From: Megalobrama amblycephala
Lineage: Eukaryota; Chordata; Actinopteri; Cypriniformes; Xenocyprididae
Length of the DNA: 64,000 nucleotides
Reading direction: 5' to 3'
NCBI RefSeq assembly: GCF_018812025.1
Contig: NC_063066.1
Coordinates: 6,629,882 to 6,693,881, forward strand
The number at the start of each line of letters is the position of its first letter. The first letter of the stretch is position 1. Positions 1 to 11,378 of this stretch are shown here, piece by piece. The notes beneath the pieces are model-generated. The model had not been told where the DNA came from. It searched no databases and was given only the letters and a program-made list of their open reading frames with translations. The translations under genes and the position numbers were made by a program.

Positions 1-1831
1 CTTAAGTATAGCAGAGACGTTTAGCAGCTTATTACAGTGCATTCAAAGATCATATTTTATCAGTACAGTATGTGTGTTCCTTGAGAAACGTACAATCACA
101 CACAACCTTGGCGATAATCAGTTGAGCTATAGGATTGTATTATAAGAACAAATGAAGCAAAGTAAAGAAATGTCAAGTTATGTCTCCAGGGTCTTTGAAA
201 CACTGATTTATTGAATATCAATTGTTATCACCACAGAATATTGACTGCCTCTGTGACTTCATGTATCATGTGAAACTCTAAGATAGAAAGATATGACTAA
301 TTTCACTGGGTAAATTGCTAATTCAAAACAAAGGATAGGTCAAAAAGTGTGTAGGCTTTTTGACCTATCCTTCGTTTTGAATGAGCAATTTCATTTTGAA
401 TGAGTTAAAAAAAAAAAGCATCATACTTTAAAATAAAATTACTGAACATCTCTGAAGAGCACTTATCAGGGCAGCATCTCTTTTTTCATGCGCACATGGT
501 TACAATCATGTTCCCACCTCCAAATAAACGCAGATGTCAGGCTGATTAGTTAAATATCTAGGTTTTATCATGCAGATGTATTTTCCCACTATACACAGAT
601 AAATGAATAGGCCTACATATAAATTATAAGCTAAACAATAAGTTGACAAGACATTCACATTTTCCTGTATTGCTTTTGATGCTGCACTGTCATAAACTCA
701 TTTTCTTCTTCTTCTTCTTTTTTTTTTTTTTAATTAAACAGATGGTTTTAACAAAGAATTTAATGAGTACATAATCACTGCCATGCATATCTGCTTCTTT
801 TTTCTGTGATCAGGAAGTGGAACAATTTACAATTTGATTGCTTGTCAGAAGGAATTATATCTCTCAGGTAAGTTAGTCATTGGAATTGTGCCAGTCTTTC
901 AATTCAAGTCAATTAATCAAGTCAATTAATCAAGGTTTTTAGGTTAACTTTCTATTTTGTTTTGAGCGGGGGTGGCAAGTACAATAAAATACCAAGCATG
1001 TGTTTGAATTATAGCATGGTTTGATTCATTTTGTACACATGTAGAAAACAAAAATAACTGAGAAAAAGGACAAATACTGCTCATTTGCACTGCTTTGATT
1101 CCCCGGTATAAAATATCCTTTGTATTTGGAAGTTTGCGTACGTATGCTCCACGTATCAATAGATGTCATTGCTAATGCACAGCTGAAATAAGCAGACTCC
1201 TCACAATCTCTCCTGGGACGAAGCTAATTAAGTGTTCAGAATCAGCAACATGGTTTTGTGAGCTTTTATGCTTCTGTCACCTTCCATCCAGTGAATTGGA
1301 TTGGACATATCCCAAGAACAACCTACACTCATAGTTCTGGAAAAACAGGTCATTCTGAGTTCACGGGATGTGGAATGATTCTAATTATTAGGGTACGAAT
1401 GGACGCAGAATACTTAATGGGTTAAGTTCTCCTTCCTGCAGTATTGCAGGACAATGTTTTTTTTTTTTTTTTTTTTCCTTAGGATTACCTTGAATAAAAT
1501 GGCTCTTTCTAAGAATGCAGCATAGAAATAGTGCTGTGGACGTTTTCCAGCAGAGATCAGAAAAATAAAAACATGTGGAGTGTGTATAAGGATGCAATGG
1601 GGAATCATTTAAGCATGCTTTCTGATATATGTTGGTTTGATTACACCGTAAGACCTGTAACAACATTACTCTTGCATTTATTCATTTGACAGAAGCTTAA
1701 TCCATCCAGTAGCAACTTTGTGTTTCCATGGCTTTGGCACTACTAACACCACAAGTTAAGCTATATGAAACTGGTTTCTATGGCATTTTCTAGTGTATTA
1801 TAAATTTAAATACATCTTCATATACATATCA
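1..1831. other. Unique AT-rich non-coding sequence
   Basis: No exon, RNA gene or mobile element is recognisable apart from the hairpin at 312-391. A CTT/poly-T tract lies near 702-733 and a poly-T run near 1457-1476. The short open frames here (71 and 92 codons) have low-complexity content and no domain. Confidence 0.6.
312..391. repeat. 80-bp foldback hairpin
   Basis: A left arm at 312-347 and a right arm at 356-391 are nearly perfect reverse complements around an 8-nt loop. The core AAAGGATAGGTCAAAAAG pairs with CTTTTTGACCTATCCTT. This could be a minimal MITE or a structured RNA if transcribed. No target duplication is obvious. Confidence 0.75.
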
Positions 1832-2800
1832 TTAAAGGTGCCCTAGATTCAAAAATTGAATTTACCTCGGCATAGTTAAATAACAAGAGTTCAGTACATG
1901 GAAATGACATACAGTGTGTCTCAAACTCCATTGTTTCCTCCTTGTTATATAAATCTCATTTGTTTAAAAGACCTCCGAAGAACAGGCGAATCTCAACATA
2001 ACACCGACTGTTACGTAACAGTCGGGGTGTACGCCCCCAATATTTGCATATGCCAGCCCACGTTTCCAACATTATAAAAGGCATTAGACAAGGGCAGCCA
2101 GTATTAACGTCTGGATGTGCAGAGCTAAATCAACAGACTAGGTAAGCAAGCAAGGACAGTAGCAAAAAATGGCAGATGGAGCAATAATAACTGACATGAT
2201 CCATGATATCATGATATTTTTAGTGATATTTGTAAATTGTCTTTCTAAATGTTTCGTTAGCATGTTGCTAATGTACTGTTAAATGTGGTTAAAGTTACCA
2301 TCGTTTCCTACTGTATTCACGGAGACAAGAGCCGTCGCTATTTTCATTTTTAAACACTTGCAGTCTGTATAATTCATAAACACAACTTCATTCTTTATAA
2401 ATCTCTCCAACAGTGTAGCATTAGCCGTTAGCCACGGAGCATAGCCTCAAACTCATTCAGAATCAATGTAAACATCAAAATAAACACTGTACTTATGCGA
2501 TTAGACATGCTGCATGACGAACACTTTGTAAAGATCCATTTTGAGGGTTATATTAGCTGTTTGAACTTTTTTTTATGTTGTTTAAGGCAAGCGCAAGCTC
2601 TTGGGGCATGGAGCACGAGAATTAAAGGGCCACACACCCTGATTCGGCTCATTTCTAATTATGCCCCAAAATAGGCAGTTAAAAAAATGAATTAAAAAAA
2701 AATCTATGGGGTATTTTGAGCTGAAACTTCACAGACACATTCAGGGGACACCTTAGACTTATATTACATCTTTTTAAAAAAAGTTCTAGGGCACCTTTAA
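1832..2800. mobile_element. TTAA-flanked MITE, AAGGTGCCCTAGA termini
   Basis: The left end reads TTAAAGGTGCCCTAGA and the right end is its reverse complement TCTAGGGCACCTTTAA. TTAA lies at 1832-1835 and 2797-2800. The element is about 0.97 kb with no transposase frame, so it is non-autonomous. It carries an internal 22-bp perfect palindrome at 2004-2025. I recognise this family as a common cyprinid repeat. Confidence 0.85.
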
Positions 2801-2945
2801 TATGTAGGTATCAATATGTAACATTTTCAGGTGCAAAATGTTAATTTTTTATGTTAGGATAGATGTTGAAACATACAATATGGACGTATTGACAACATTT
2901 AAACATAAACATTATTACATATTTACAGCTAAAGAAATGTAAAAT

Positions 2946-4139
2946 ACAGTCAACTCCAGAATTATTGGCACCCTTGTTTAATATTAGCAAAGGCGGCTGT
3001 GAAAATAAATCTACGTTGTTTATCCTTTTGATCTTTCATTCACAAAATTCACAAAATTCTAACCTAACATTGAAGTAAAATATTGAAGTAAAACATTGAA
3101 GTTTTCATTGGCACCCAATTATTGCAACCTCCTTTTCCCAAGATAACAGCTCTGAGTCTTCTTCTATAATGCTTGATGAGTTTGGAGGTCAGATTCCCAG
3201 CTTCTCCTCTTCAGTTCACTCCACTCATTTTCTATAGTGTTCAGGTCAGGGAACTGGAATGGTCATGGCAGAAGCTTCATTTTGTGCTCAGTGACACATT
3301 TTTGTATTGATTTTGATGTTTGTTTTGGATCATTGTCCTGATTGAAGATCCAACCACGGCCCATTATAAGATTTCTAGCCGAGGCAGTCAGGTTTTATCT
3401 CTTGGTATTTGATAGAATCCATGATATCTGAACAGCAGAAAAAAATAGGCCCACAACATTAAAATTTCAGCAGTATATTTAACCCTGGGCATGGGGTACT
3501 TTTTATCCATGTGTGCACCAAAGCCATTTGGTGGGTTTGCTGCCAAAAAAGCTCTTTTTTTTAGTTTCATCTGATCATAGGAGTTGGTCCTGTTTGAAGT
3601 TCCAGTAGTGTCTGACAACTGAATATGATGGAGATTGTTTATGGATGAGAGCAGAGAATTTTACTTGAAACCCTCCCAAACAACATGTGGTGATTTAGGT
3701 GCTGTTTGGTCTTTTTTTTTTTAGGCTTTCTGACCCAGAGACTCAACTATTTTCTGCAAAAAGATCATTGAAGAGTCTTTGGCCACTCAAACTCTCCTCC
3801 TCACCTCGCATTAGGACGATTTAGACACACGTCCTCTTCCAGGCAGATTTGTATCATTTCCTGTTGATTGTAAATTCTTAGTTATTGCCCTGATGGTGGA
3901 AATGGGGATTTTCAATGCTTTAGCTATTTTCTTACAGCCACTTTCTATTTGTGAAGCTCACATCAGAACTATATTCTTTGGTTTTACTCCTTGTGATGAA
4001 TGATTATGGGAATTTGGCCTTTGTGTTTCCTCATATTTATACTTCTGTGAAACAAGAAGTCATGGCTGGACAATTTGAAAACATGTAAATATGAATGGGA
4101 ATATATTTTTGAGAGATATTTTACTCATAAGAATTTCAA
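2946..4139 (-). mobile_element. Decayed Tc1/mariner-like element
   Basis: The left end begins with CAGTCAACTCCAGAATTATT, a terminal motif of fish and amphibian Tc1-like elements. Remnants of a Tc1 transposase run on the minus strand between them (see the pseudogene entry). The opposite terminus appears truncated near 4139, where the sequence stops resembling the usual end of this family. Confidence 0.8.
3144..3960 (-). pseudogene. Tc1-like transposase relic (DD34E family)
   Basis: Reading the minus strand gives recognisable pieces of a Tc1 transposase in the right order. Near 3945-3818 there is an N-terminal helix-turn-helix segment (CKKIAKALKIPISTIRAITK) followed by a GRGR motif resembling the GRPR linker. 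Near 3600-3400 there is a mid-domain segment with YDQMKLKK. Near 3290-3144 the catalytic tail appears, with PDLNTIENEWSELKRRSWES containing the final catalytic Glu in NTIEN. Stop codons and frameshifts break every part, so no functional protein can be made. Tc1 transposases catalyse cut-and-paste transposition into TA sites. This copy is a fossil. Confidence 0.8.
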
Positions 4140-4288
4140 CGTTCTCCAACCAATACGCCTATATAGGTTGTTTGTCACTTCCCTGAAATACGACCCATAG
4201 GAGTGTTTACTAAAGTTGCGCCCCTATCGACAACAGGACACTTTCATTTTAATGCATTCTTCCCATTTATCTGTGTCATATTTCGGGT

Positions 4289-4420
4289 TTCACGTAGCTC
4301 AACTGGCAGAGCATTGCAATATATAAGAATATGCAATCATGTGATCATGCGATCATGGGTTCGACCCCAGGGAATGCATGTGCTCATAAAGTGTAAATGC
4401 ACTATAAATCACTAAGGGTA
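4289..4420 (+). mobile_element. tRNA-derived SINE
   Basis: An A-box-like segment (GTAGCTCAACTGGCAGAGCA) and a B box (GGTTCGACCCC) about 50 bases later show a tRNA-like Pol III promoter. The 3' part (AAATGCACTATAAATCACTA) resembles the tail of a widespread cyprinid SINE. The anticodon stem is degenerate and carries an odd duplicated CATGTGATCATGCGATCATG stretch, so this is not a functional tRNA. Confidence 0.75.
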
Positions 4421-6345
4421 GGTTTAGGGGTGGGGAGGGGTGGGGTCGTTAATAAAAAAAAAAGAGTTTTGCTAAATGGAAATAGGACAAATGGTGTAAA
4501 AAGTCCACACATTGCATTAGTAGTAGTAATAGTAGTATTGTTATTATTGTGTAATAATAATAATTTAGTTAACCCATTATTGTGTGCAGTCATATTTATT
4601 GTGTGACTTTGCCTCAAGGTGTAACCATATGTGATCCTTCTCTTATTGTACCAAAAACAAAGCTCTAATCCATGATTATACCACAAAAACTAATATTCTC
4701 CTAAACTAAGGCAAGGACAAAGACATTTGTTATTGTAAAGTCATTTTATTGTGATTCCTCATTCTGAAAAACTTGAAAACATTACTTAAGATTAGGCATC
4801 CAGTCTCGAGGACAGCACTGGTTCTTCATTGCCTTCATTAAACTGACATGGGGGTATTAAAACAATTATGCTAGCGGCGTCTACTGCGATATATAGTTAG
4901 CAATCAAGCACCACTGCAGATAATTAAATCCAACTCCAACTGTGATGTGTACGCTGACGGTTTCACCTTGGGGTGATCATCTTTAACTTTAGACACAGAT
5001 CGGTCAGGCAAATCTGAGGCAAATAATAAGTGCTACACTGTTTTATGCAGAGCGTGAAGCAAACGTATCTTATTCACAGTCTGAGTTGAGAGAAAAAGCT
5101 CCAAGCTTGTCTGCTGCAAGTATCTTTGTATGTGCTCCACATATTCCCCTGTCAGTATGTGTCTGACCAGGGGCAGTGTATCAGAACCATTCAAACATGT
5201 GCTACACAGTTAAGAGGTGAGCATGGTGAATTTCACATTACTGTCAGAGGGTTGACGTGGCGTTTATCATATTTCTGAATTCAGTATTTCAGTCATGTGA
5301 GGCTAAAGTGGAGGCTGATGCCGTGAGTGACAGGCCGATGTACAAAACGGAAATTCAAAAGAAGCCCTCCATATTCATGCACTGATTTAAATTCTGAACT
5401 CAATGTTGGTTGCCTCCGAATGCAATCCAGTGGTGTCAGTGTGTGGCTATAGATAAAAGGCTATGTAAATATAAAATAAAGAGAAGTGAGGAGCAATTTT
5501 ACGTAATCCTAATTATGTCTGCAGGGGAGAATTGATCAAGTGTCACTCGTCCGCTCACCAAATTTCTGCTTAGATGCTTTTAAAAGATTAATAACATAAA
5601 TAACCGCTATTACCTAAATGGAAGCTTTTAGTATGTGAATATCCTTAAATCGCTGAAAGGCACTCAGTGTGTGTGATGTGACGTCAGCTCTCTATATGTC
5701 TATAAAGTTCAGAACGCTGGCTTATCTTCCACAATAATCGGAGACATGAAAGCTGGACAACCAATTTTACATGAGAAGCCTATATTTGCCTTTTAGTCAT
5801 GCACATGCTAGCACCAAATTTTTCCCCATGATGTCGGGAAAGGGTAATACTCAGCCCAAGCAGATGCCCACACAAGCCTACAGGCATGTTGAGTCCATTA
5901 GCAGTCCAAGCGTTCAACTCTCAATATCACAGTGGGACTACCCAGAAACTCCTGTGACAGGAACAAAGCAAAAGGGAACCGAAGAGATGTGTTTGTCACA
6001 TTAGACATCATCAGTCTTCTGTACAGTGCTTTAAAAAGAATAGGCCTACTTTTCAATGCAATTGCACGAGAATTCACATTCTCTGCTTGTGAAAGCAATA
6101 GCAGTTTGTAGTCCCAAAACCCGGAGGAGAATTAGCATTTTTGAGCCATGGATTCCCTCAGGATTTTCAAATGTGGTTTTTGATTAAAATGCTCTGTGGT
6201 TAACGCTTCTTGAAGAGAATTTCATATTTTGTTCATAAACATAAATTACACACAGTCATACCTCAAACTTGAATTCTAAAACTGTTGTTTGCTTTTAAAC
6301 GTACTTTGCTAACAAGTTGCTACAATAGGAAGCGTATAAACATTG
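4421..6345. other. Unique non-coding sequence
   Basis: Apart from a simple TAATAATAA-rich tract near 4520-4570 and short A runs, nothing is recognisable. The stretch 4740-5700 looks like single-copy sequence. A 77-codon frame at 5771-6004 has no domain, biased usage or splice context supporting it. Confidence 0.5.
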
Positions 6346-6539
6346 GGTTACACTTTATTTTAATGTGTCCGTGTTACAGTGTAATTATACATTTAAGTAC
6401 TGAGTAATAATAATTAACTACATGTATTTACTGTAGGATTAGGATTTGGGTGTGGTTAAAGGGTTAGTTACGGTGGCCCAGTAGTGCACAACACAACGAA
6501 ATTAAAAAAGCAAACATAAGTTCACAACACAAGGAAATC

Positions 6540-7810
6540 GAGCCACAACACAATGGAATACAGCCACAACACAACAAAATAAAGCCACAACACAACGGAA
6601 TAAAGCCACAACACAACGGAATAAAGCCACAACACAACGGAATAAAGCCACAACACAACAAAATAAAGCCACAACAAAACGGAATAAAGCCACAACACAA
6701 CGGAAAAAAGCCACAACACAACGAAATAAAGCCACAACACAACGGAATAAAGCCACAACACAACGGAATAAAGCCACAACACAACGGAATAAAGCCACAA
6801 CACAACGAAATAAAGCCACAACACAACGAAATAAAGCCACAACACAACGGAATAAAGCCACAACACAACGGAATAAAGCCACAACACAACGGAATAAAGC
6901 CACAACACAACGAATAAAGCCACAACACAACGAAATAAAGCCACAACACAACGGAATAAAGCCACAACACAACGGAATAAAGTCACAACACAACGGAATA
7001 AAGCCACAACACAACGAAATAAAGCCACAACACAACGAAATAAAGCCACAACACAATGAAATAAAGCCACAACACAACGGAATAAAGTCACAACACAACA
7101 AAATAAAGCCACAACACAACGGAATAAAGCCACAACACAACGGAATAAAGCCACAACACAACGAAATAAAGCCACAACACAACGAAATAAAGCCACAACA
7201 CAACGAAATAAAGCCACAACACAACGGAATAAAGCCACAACACAGCGGAAAAAAGCCACAACACAACGGAAAAAAGCCACAACACAACGGAATAAAGTCA
7301 CAACACAACGAAATAAAGCCACAACACAACGGAAAAAAGCCACAACACAACGAAATAAAGCCACAACACAACGGAAAAAAGCCACAACACAACGGAATAA
7401 AGCCACAACACAACGGAAAAAAGCCACAACACAATGGAATAAAGCCACAACACAACGGAATAAAGCCACAACACAACAAAATCAAGCCACAACCCTACGG
7501 AATAAAGCCACAACACAACGAAATAAAGCCACAACAGAATAAAGCCACAACACAACAAAATAAAGCCACAACACAACGGAATAAAGCCACAACCCTACGG
7601 AATAAAGCCACAACACAACGAAATAAAGCCACAACACAACGGAAAAAAGCCACAACACAACGAAATAAAGCCACAACACAACGGAATAAAGCCACAACAC
7701 AACGAAATAAAGCCACAACACAACAGAATAAAGCCACAACACAACGGAAAAAAGCCACAACACAATGGAAACAAGCGGCAACACAACAAAATAAAGCCAC
7801 AACACAACGG
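6540..7810. repeat. 21-bp minisatellite, about 60 copies
   Basis: The unit is GGAATAAAGCCACAACACAAC, with recurrent variants GAAAT and GGAAAA at its start. A few units are shortened, for example near 6911 and 7530. Because 21 is divisible by three and the unit lacks minus-strand stops in several frames, it creates long spurious minus-strand open frames of Cys/Phe/Val heptads. These are not genes. Confidence 0.95.
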
Positions 7811-8067
7811 AAATGCTCCCGACCACTAGGGGGCTCTCAGAGCTCGTTAATATTAGTATTCCTTGCCACTGTTCTATAAAGTCGACAGTCTTACAAAGAT
7901 ATCAATACCATGATTAGTTTTAAGTATGTAAACGTTGTATATCGACATGAAATATTAATTCAAAATCACTTGGGTGCACAATAGCTTCATATTTATAATT
8001 GTGAATGATTTGACGCGATACCACGGATGAAGGGACCGTCTGACAATTCCACCAAGTGGTTAAAACG

Positions 8068-8220
8068 TAGAATTTGTATTCATTACAATGACTTTGTTTA
8101 ACATTTAAAAACAGACATGTTCAAATTCCAAAGCTTGTTACTTCCTGTTGGTAAGACTGACAAGCTTTGTAATTTGAACATGTCTGTTTTTAAATTTTAA
8201 TTTTAATGAATACAAATTAT
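8068..8220. repeat. Internal hairpin of element C
   Basis: The stretch AACAGACATGTTCAAATT followed by CCAAAGCTTGT is mirrored by ACAAGCTTTG and AATTTGAACATGTCTGTT around a loop near 8140-8160. Flanking AATTTGTATTCATT and AATGAATACAAATT extend the stem. CCACCAAGTGGTTAAAACGT and the ACGTTTAAACCACTT stretch extend it further. Confidence 0.8.
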
Positions 8221-8680
8221 ACGTTTAAACCACTTTAAACCACTTCCATTGTGTTGTGGCTTTTTTCCGTTGTGTTGTGGCTTTATTCTGTTGTGTTGTG
8301 AACTTATGTTTGCTTTTTTAATTTCGTTGTGTTGTGCACTACTGGGAATGAAAATTCTGTCATCAATTACTCACCCACATGTCATTCCAAACTCGTAAGA
8401 TCTTCATTCATCTTCGGAACACAAATTAAGACACAGAAATTATGATAAGGTTCGGATGTAAACATCCGTTCACTGTGTCAACTGTGTAGGAGACTGACAG
8501 GAAAGAGGAAAAACTGTTGAATAAAGTCTTTATTTTTGTTTTGTTTTTGGATACAAAAAGTATTCTCATCTCTTCATAACATTAAGGTTGAACCACTGCA
8601 GTCACATTGATTATTTTAACAATGTCTTTACTACCTCTCTAGACCTTGAATATGGTAATTTCGTTGCTTTCTATGGGAGA

Positions 8681-8713
<33 letters not shown>

Positions 8714-9109
8714 GCATTTTAGATGAACGTAGGTCTTACGGGTGTGGAACGACATGAGGGTGAGTAATTAATGACAGAAATTTCATTTTTGGGTGAACTA
8801 TCCATTTAAGGTTAGTTGCATGTAATTATGCACAAGCTATACTTATTATTACAGAAACTACATGTAACATGTAACAAGTACACTGTAAAATAGTGTTACC
8901 AAACATTGTTTTGATTTATCTATTCTTTGGAAACACTACAAGGAACATGAAACCTAAACAGCATTTATAGTAACTATCAATGTAATTTATTTAAAAAAAA
9001 AAAAAGATAGTAAAAGAAGAGTAATACTATACAATAAGACTTTAAATGTAAACATTAGTTAATGCAATAGCTAAAAGTACATATCAATTACCAATTGTTG
9101 TATATGTTT

Positions 9110-9425
9110 GGACCCGTTTACACTAGTGCGTTTTCGTTTTAAAACACATAAATTTTGCTACCGTTACGCCTGTCATTTACACTATGCTGGCTTTCAAACT
9201 TTCAAAAGACTTTCAAAAACGCTGTAGACCCTGTTTTAGTTTGAAAACGCTGGTGTTGCGTTTCAGTATAAACGGACCAAAACAGAGACTTTTGAAAACG
9301 ATGGCGTGGCTGCCCACGTTCGCCCTGTGTGTCCTTGACGACCGTGTAAACAATAACACGCTGGCTTTGTTGTCATTTTTAGCAGCCAAAACAAAAACAA
9401 AAACACACTAGTGTAAACGGGGTCT
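9110..9425. mobile_element. MITE with GACCCGTTTACACTAGTG termini
   Basis: The left end GGACCCGTTTACACTAGTGC and the right end CACACTAGTGTAAACGGGGT are inverted repeats. Both are followed internally by CGTTTT/AAAACG-rich sequence. It spans about 316 bp with no coding capacity, and is typical of short cyprinid DNA transposons. The 75-codon frame at 9184-9411 is a by-product. Confidence 0.8.
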
Positions 9426-9426
9426 G

Positions 9427-11282
9427 AGTATATATAGAAATTCTAATACATTTTAACATCAGTTGCAAACATGAGCCTGTCCTGCCAGACTATTTTGCAT
9501 GTATGCATAAGCGCACAAAAGTTTTGTTGAGCATCAGTGAACAGAGGAAACTTTACAAGTTAATTGTGTGCAGTTGCAGCTTCAGAATATGGTCAATTTA
9601 ACTAAAAAGGTTTGTTGGTAGAGGTGTCTACTTTGGTTACAAATTGACTGGAAACAAGTAAAGTTGGTTAATCCTCTTGATTAGTCTGTCTACTCTATTG
9701 TCTAGGAAATGCTGTTGGGGAATTCAGTAAGAATGAATTGCACTGGCTGATAGCACTGTTTATTCACATGCTTTGTCTGTGTAGAGCTATTTAAGCACAT
9801 TTAGTGCCTGGTTAAAAGGGAAAGTTCACCCAAAAACTATGATTCTGTCATTTACTTATCCTTGTGTTGGTTCCTGTATGACTTTATTTCTTTTGTGGAA
9901 CACAAGAAGAATTTGAAAGAAGGTTAAAAAGGATTGAATTATCTAAAAGTAAATGAATGATTCCAGAGTTTCTTCCCTTTAAACTGGAATGTGGGTAGCG
10001 AGCAATCAAGATGCAGATTTTTTTTTTTTCTTTTTAAACTAAAATACTGTGAGCAAAAGTGGAGCTTATGTTTAGTGAATTCTCCCCTGTATGTTTTGAC
10101 AAGTAGTTGTCCAGCCTGTGAATAGTTGTGAGCCAGCTATTTTATTCCAGATACAGTACTTGTGCTAGTAGGATATGGGCACACTGTAATAAAGCATGGA
10201 GCTCAGTTTTCATGAGTTTGCCATATATCCACGGGTAACTATCCCCAAGGAAGACCAAAGCTCACAATTCTCCAAGACTAATCAAACATGCAAGGATGTT
10301 TCCCCTGAAGAAGGCCGGTTCATCCAAGGATTGTCAATTCACCATTAGGATAAGCAGTGTTCAGAAATCCTCAGGCTATCTAGCTGGTCTGGATATTCAG
10401 TTTAGTTCAATTCCTGTTGCCTATGAGCAAAACTGAATAAAAGAGAAACTCATTGTTGAATAGAAAAGAGCTCAAAATGGATAGCAGAGTAGCTGACTCC
10501 TTTAGAAAGGTTAGAAGTCAAAAATCTACAAAGTTTTTGTACAGACATACAATGGTTGCAAGCTGAAGTTTAAAATGTAACACAATGATATAATGACAAG
10601 CAAATATCACACTGTAGAGACAAGTCACAGGTTAACTTCAAGAGGTGTGTTTTGAATCGTTTACACAAGAATCCACTGAGAATTCATTTCAGTAATTTCA
10701 GCTAAAGAAAAAAAAAAAAAAAAAAAAACATTTGTAAGTACTATTTAAACAACAAAGATGTTACACATACCATCTGTCCTCTCTCAGCCAGTCCATCCAG
10801 AATGGATATATCCTTCCAGATTGTTTTGTACACTGTTAGATTATAAGATAACATACAGGTACGGTTTTAAAACTGTTCCATCTCAGATCAATATCTTTTA
10901 TCCCCATAATTATGTATGTGGTGAAATGCCGTTTAATAAGTGGTGTGACTGTACCGTATACCTTAAATGTCTGTCTAGTTTGAACTTGCCGTGCTAGCAA
11001 CTGCTCTCTTGATGGAAGCTTTGCGTTTAAATAGCTAATAAAATATCTCGACTCAAATCAATATTTAGTCTCTGATTATTTACTTTTGTGGCAAGTAGCC
11101 GTGTAATAAACAGGATTGCATGTATGCATGTGTGTGCTATTTATATACAATGTGTAATATATATATATAAAGAACTATGTATATATATTTTTATATACTT
11201 TTAAATTGTAACATTTAGATATAAGTTTAGCTTGTGCAGAATGATGATGCATCAGTCAGTGTGATATTAATGAAAGTAATTG
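9427..11282. other. Mostly unique non-coding sequence
   Basis: A half-copy of the TTAA palindromic family lies at about 9815-9960 (AAAGGGAAAGTTCACCCAAA, then TGATTCTGTCATTTACT). No matching right end is seen. Poly-A/T tracts lie near 10017 and 10707. The rest, including the 79-codon frame at 10758-10997, shows no recognisable gene. A TA-rich tract lies at 11150-11220. Confidence 0.5.
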
Positions 11283-11378
11283 TCGGGCAGTCGTGGCCTA
11301 ATGGTTAGCGAGTCAGACTGGTAACCTGAAGGTTGCGGGTTTGAGTTTCAATGCCAGCAGGAAATGACTACAGTGCCC

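Larger units (their letters stand above)
6477..8346. mobile_element. Nested foldback element C with asymmetric minisatellite arm
   Basis: The ends are inverted copies: CCCAGTAGTGCACAACACAA at 6477 matches TTGTGTTGTGCACTACTGGG ending at 8346. The similarity extends inward for more than 50 bases, including the AAGCAAACATAAGTTCACAA segment. The left arm then contains about sixty 21-bp repeats. The right arm has only about three (8248-8310). The middle (8068-8220) folds into a second hairpin. No transposase is seen, so the mechanism and superfamily are unknown, and no target duplication could be resolved. Confidence 0.8.
6456..8809. mobile_element. Nested element B1: TTAA palindromic MITE, itself interrupted
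   Basis: TTAAAGGGTTAGTT at 6456-6469 is the left tip. The rest resumes at 8347 with AATGAAAATTCTGTCATC and continues to TTTTTGGGTGAACTATCCATTTAA ending at 8809. The same family occurs at 11379-13243 and 22231-23025. A poly-A run of about 27 bases lies near 8682-8709. The interruption, from about 6470 to 8346, is the foldback element with the minisatellite. Confidence 0.75.
6346..8900. mobile_element. Outer element A: GGTTACACTTTATTTTAATG-type MITE, split
   Basis: The left end at 6346 starts GGTTACACTTTATTTTAATG and the right end at 8900 finishes GTAACAAGTACACTGTAAAA followed by TAGTGTTACC, its inverted counterpart. This is a known style of short cyprinid repeat, normally a few hundred bases. 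Here it is interrupted from 6456 to 8809 by two further nested elements. Removing these would rejoin GGGTGTGG to GGTTAGTTGCATG, as expected for the family. Confidence 0.75.

Noticed and set aside
4289..4360. Functional tRNA gene
   Set aside because: A and B boxes are present, but the stems are broken and the anticodon region is replaced by repeated CATG-like sequence. The 3' tail fits a SINE.
6540..7810. Regular 21-bp repeats as a possible CRISPR array
   Set aside because: Units are head to tail with no unique spacers, and the sequence is eukaryotic in every other respect.
6464..7826. Several long minus-strand open frames (up to 327 codons) rich in Cys, Phe, Val and Leu
   Set aside because: They are translations of the 21-bp minisatellite in all frames. 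The period is a multiple of three and the unit lacks stops, so open length carries no coding information.
11285..11360. Functional serine tRNA gene
   Set aside because: The head resembles tRNA-Ser, but the anticodon arm and acceptor stem do not fold, and the sequence continues as a SINE that is split by a transposon.
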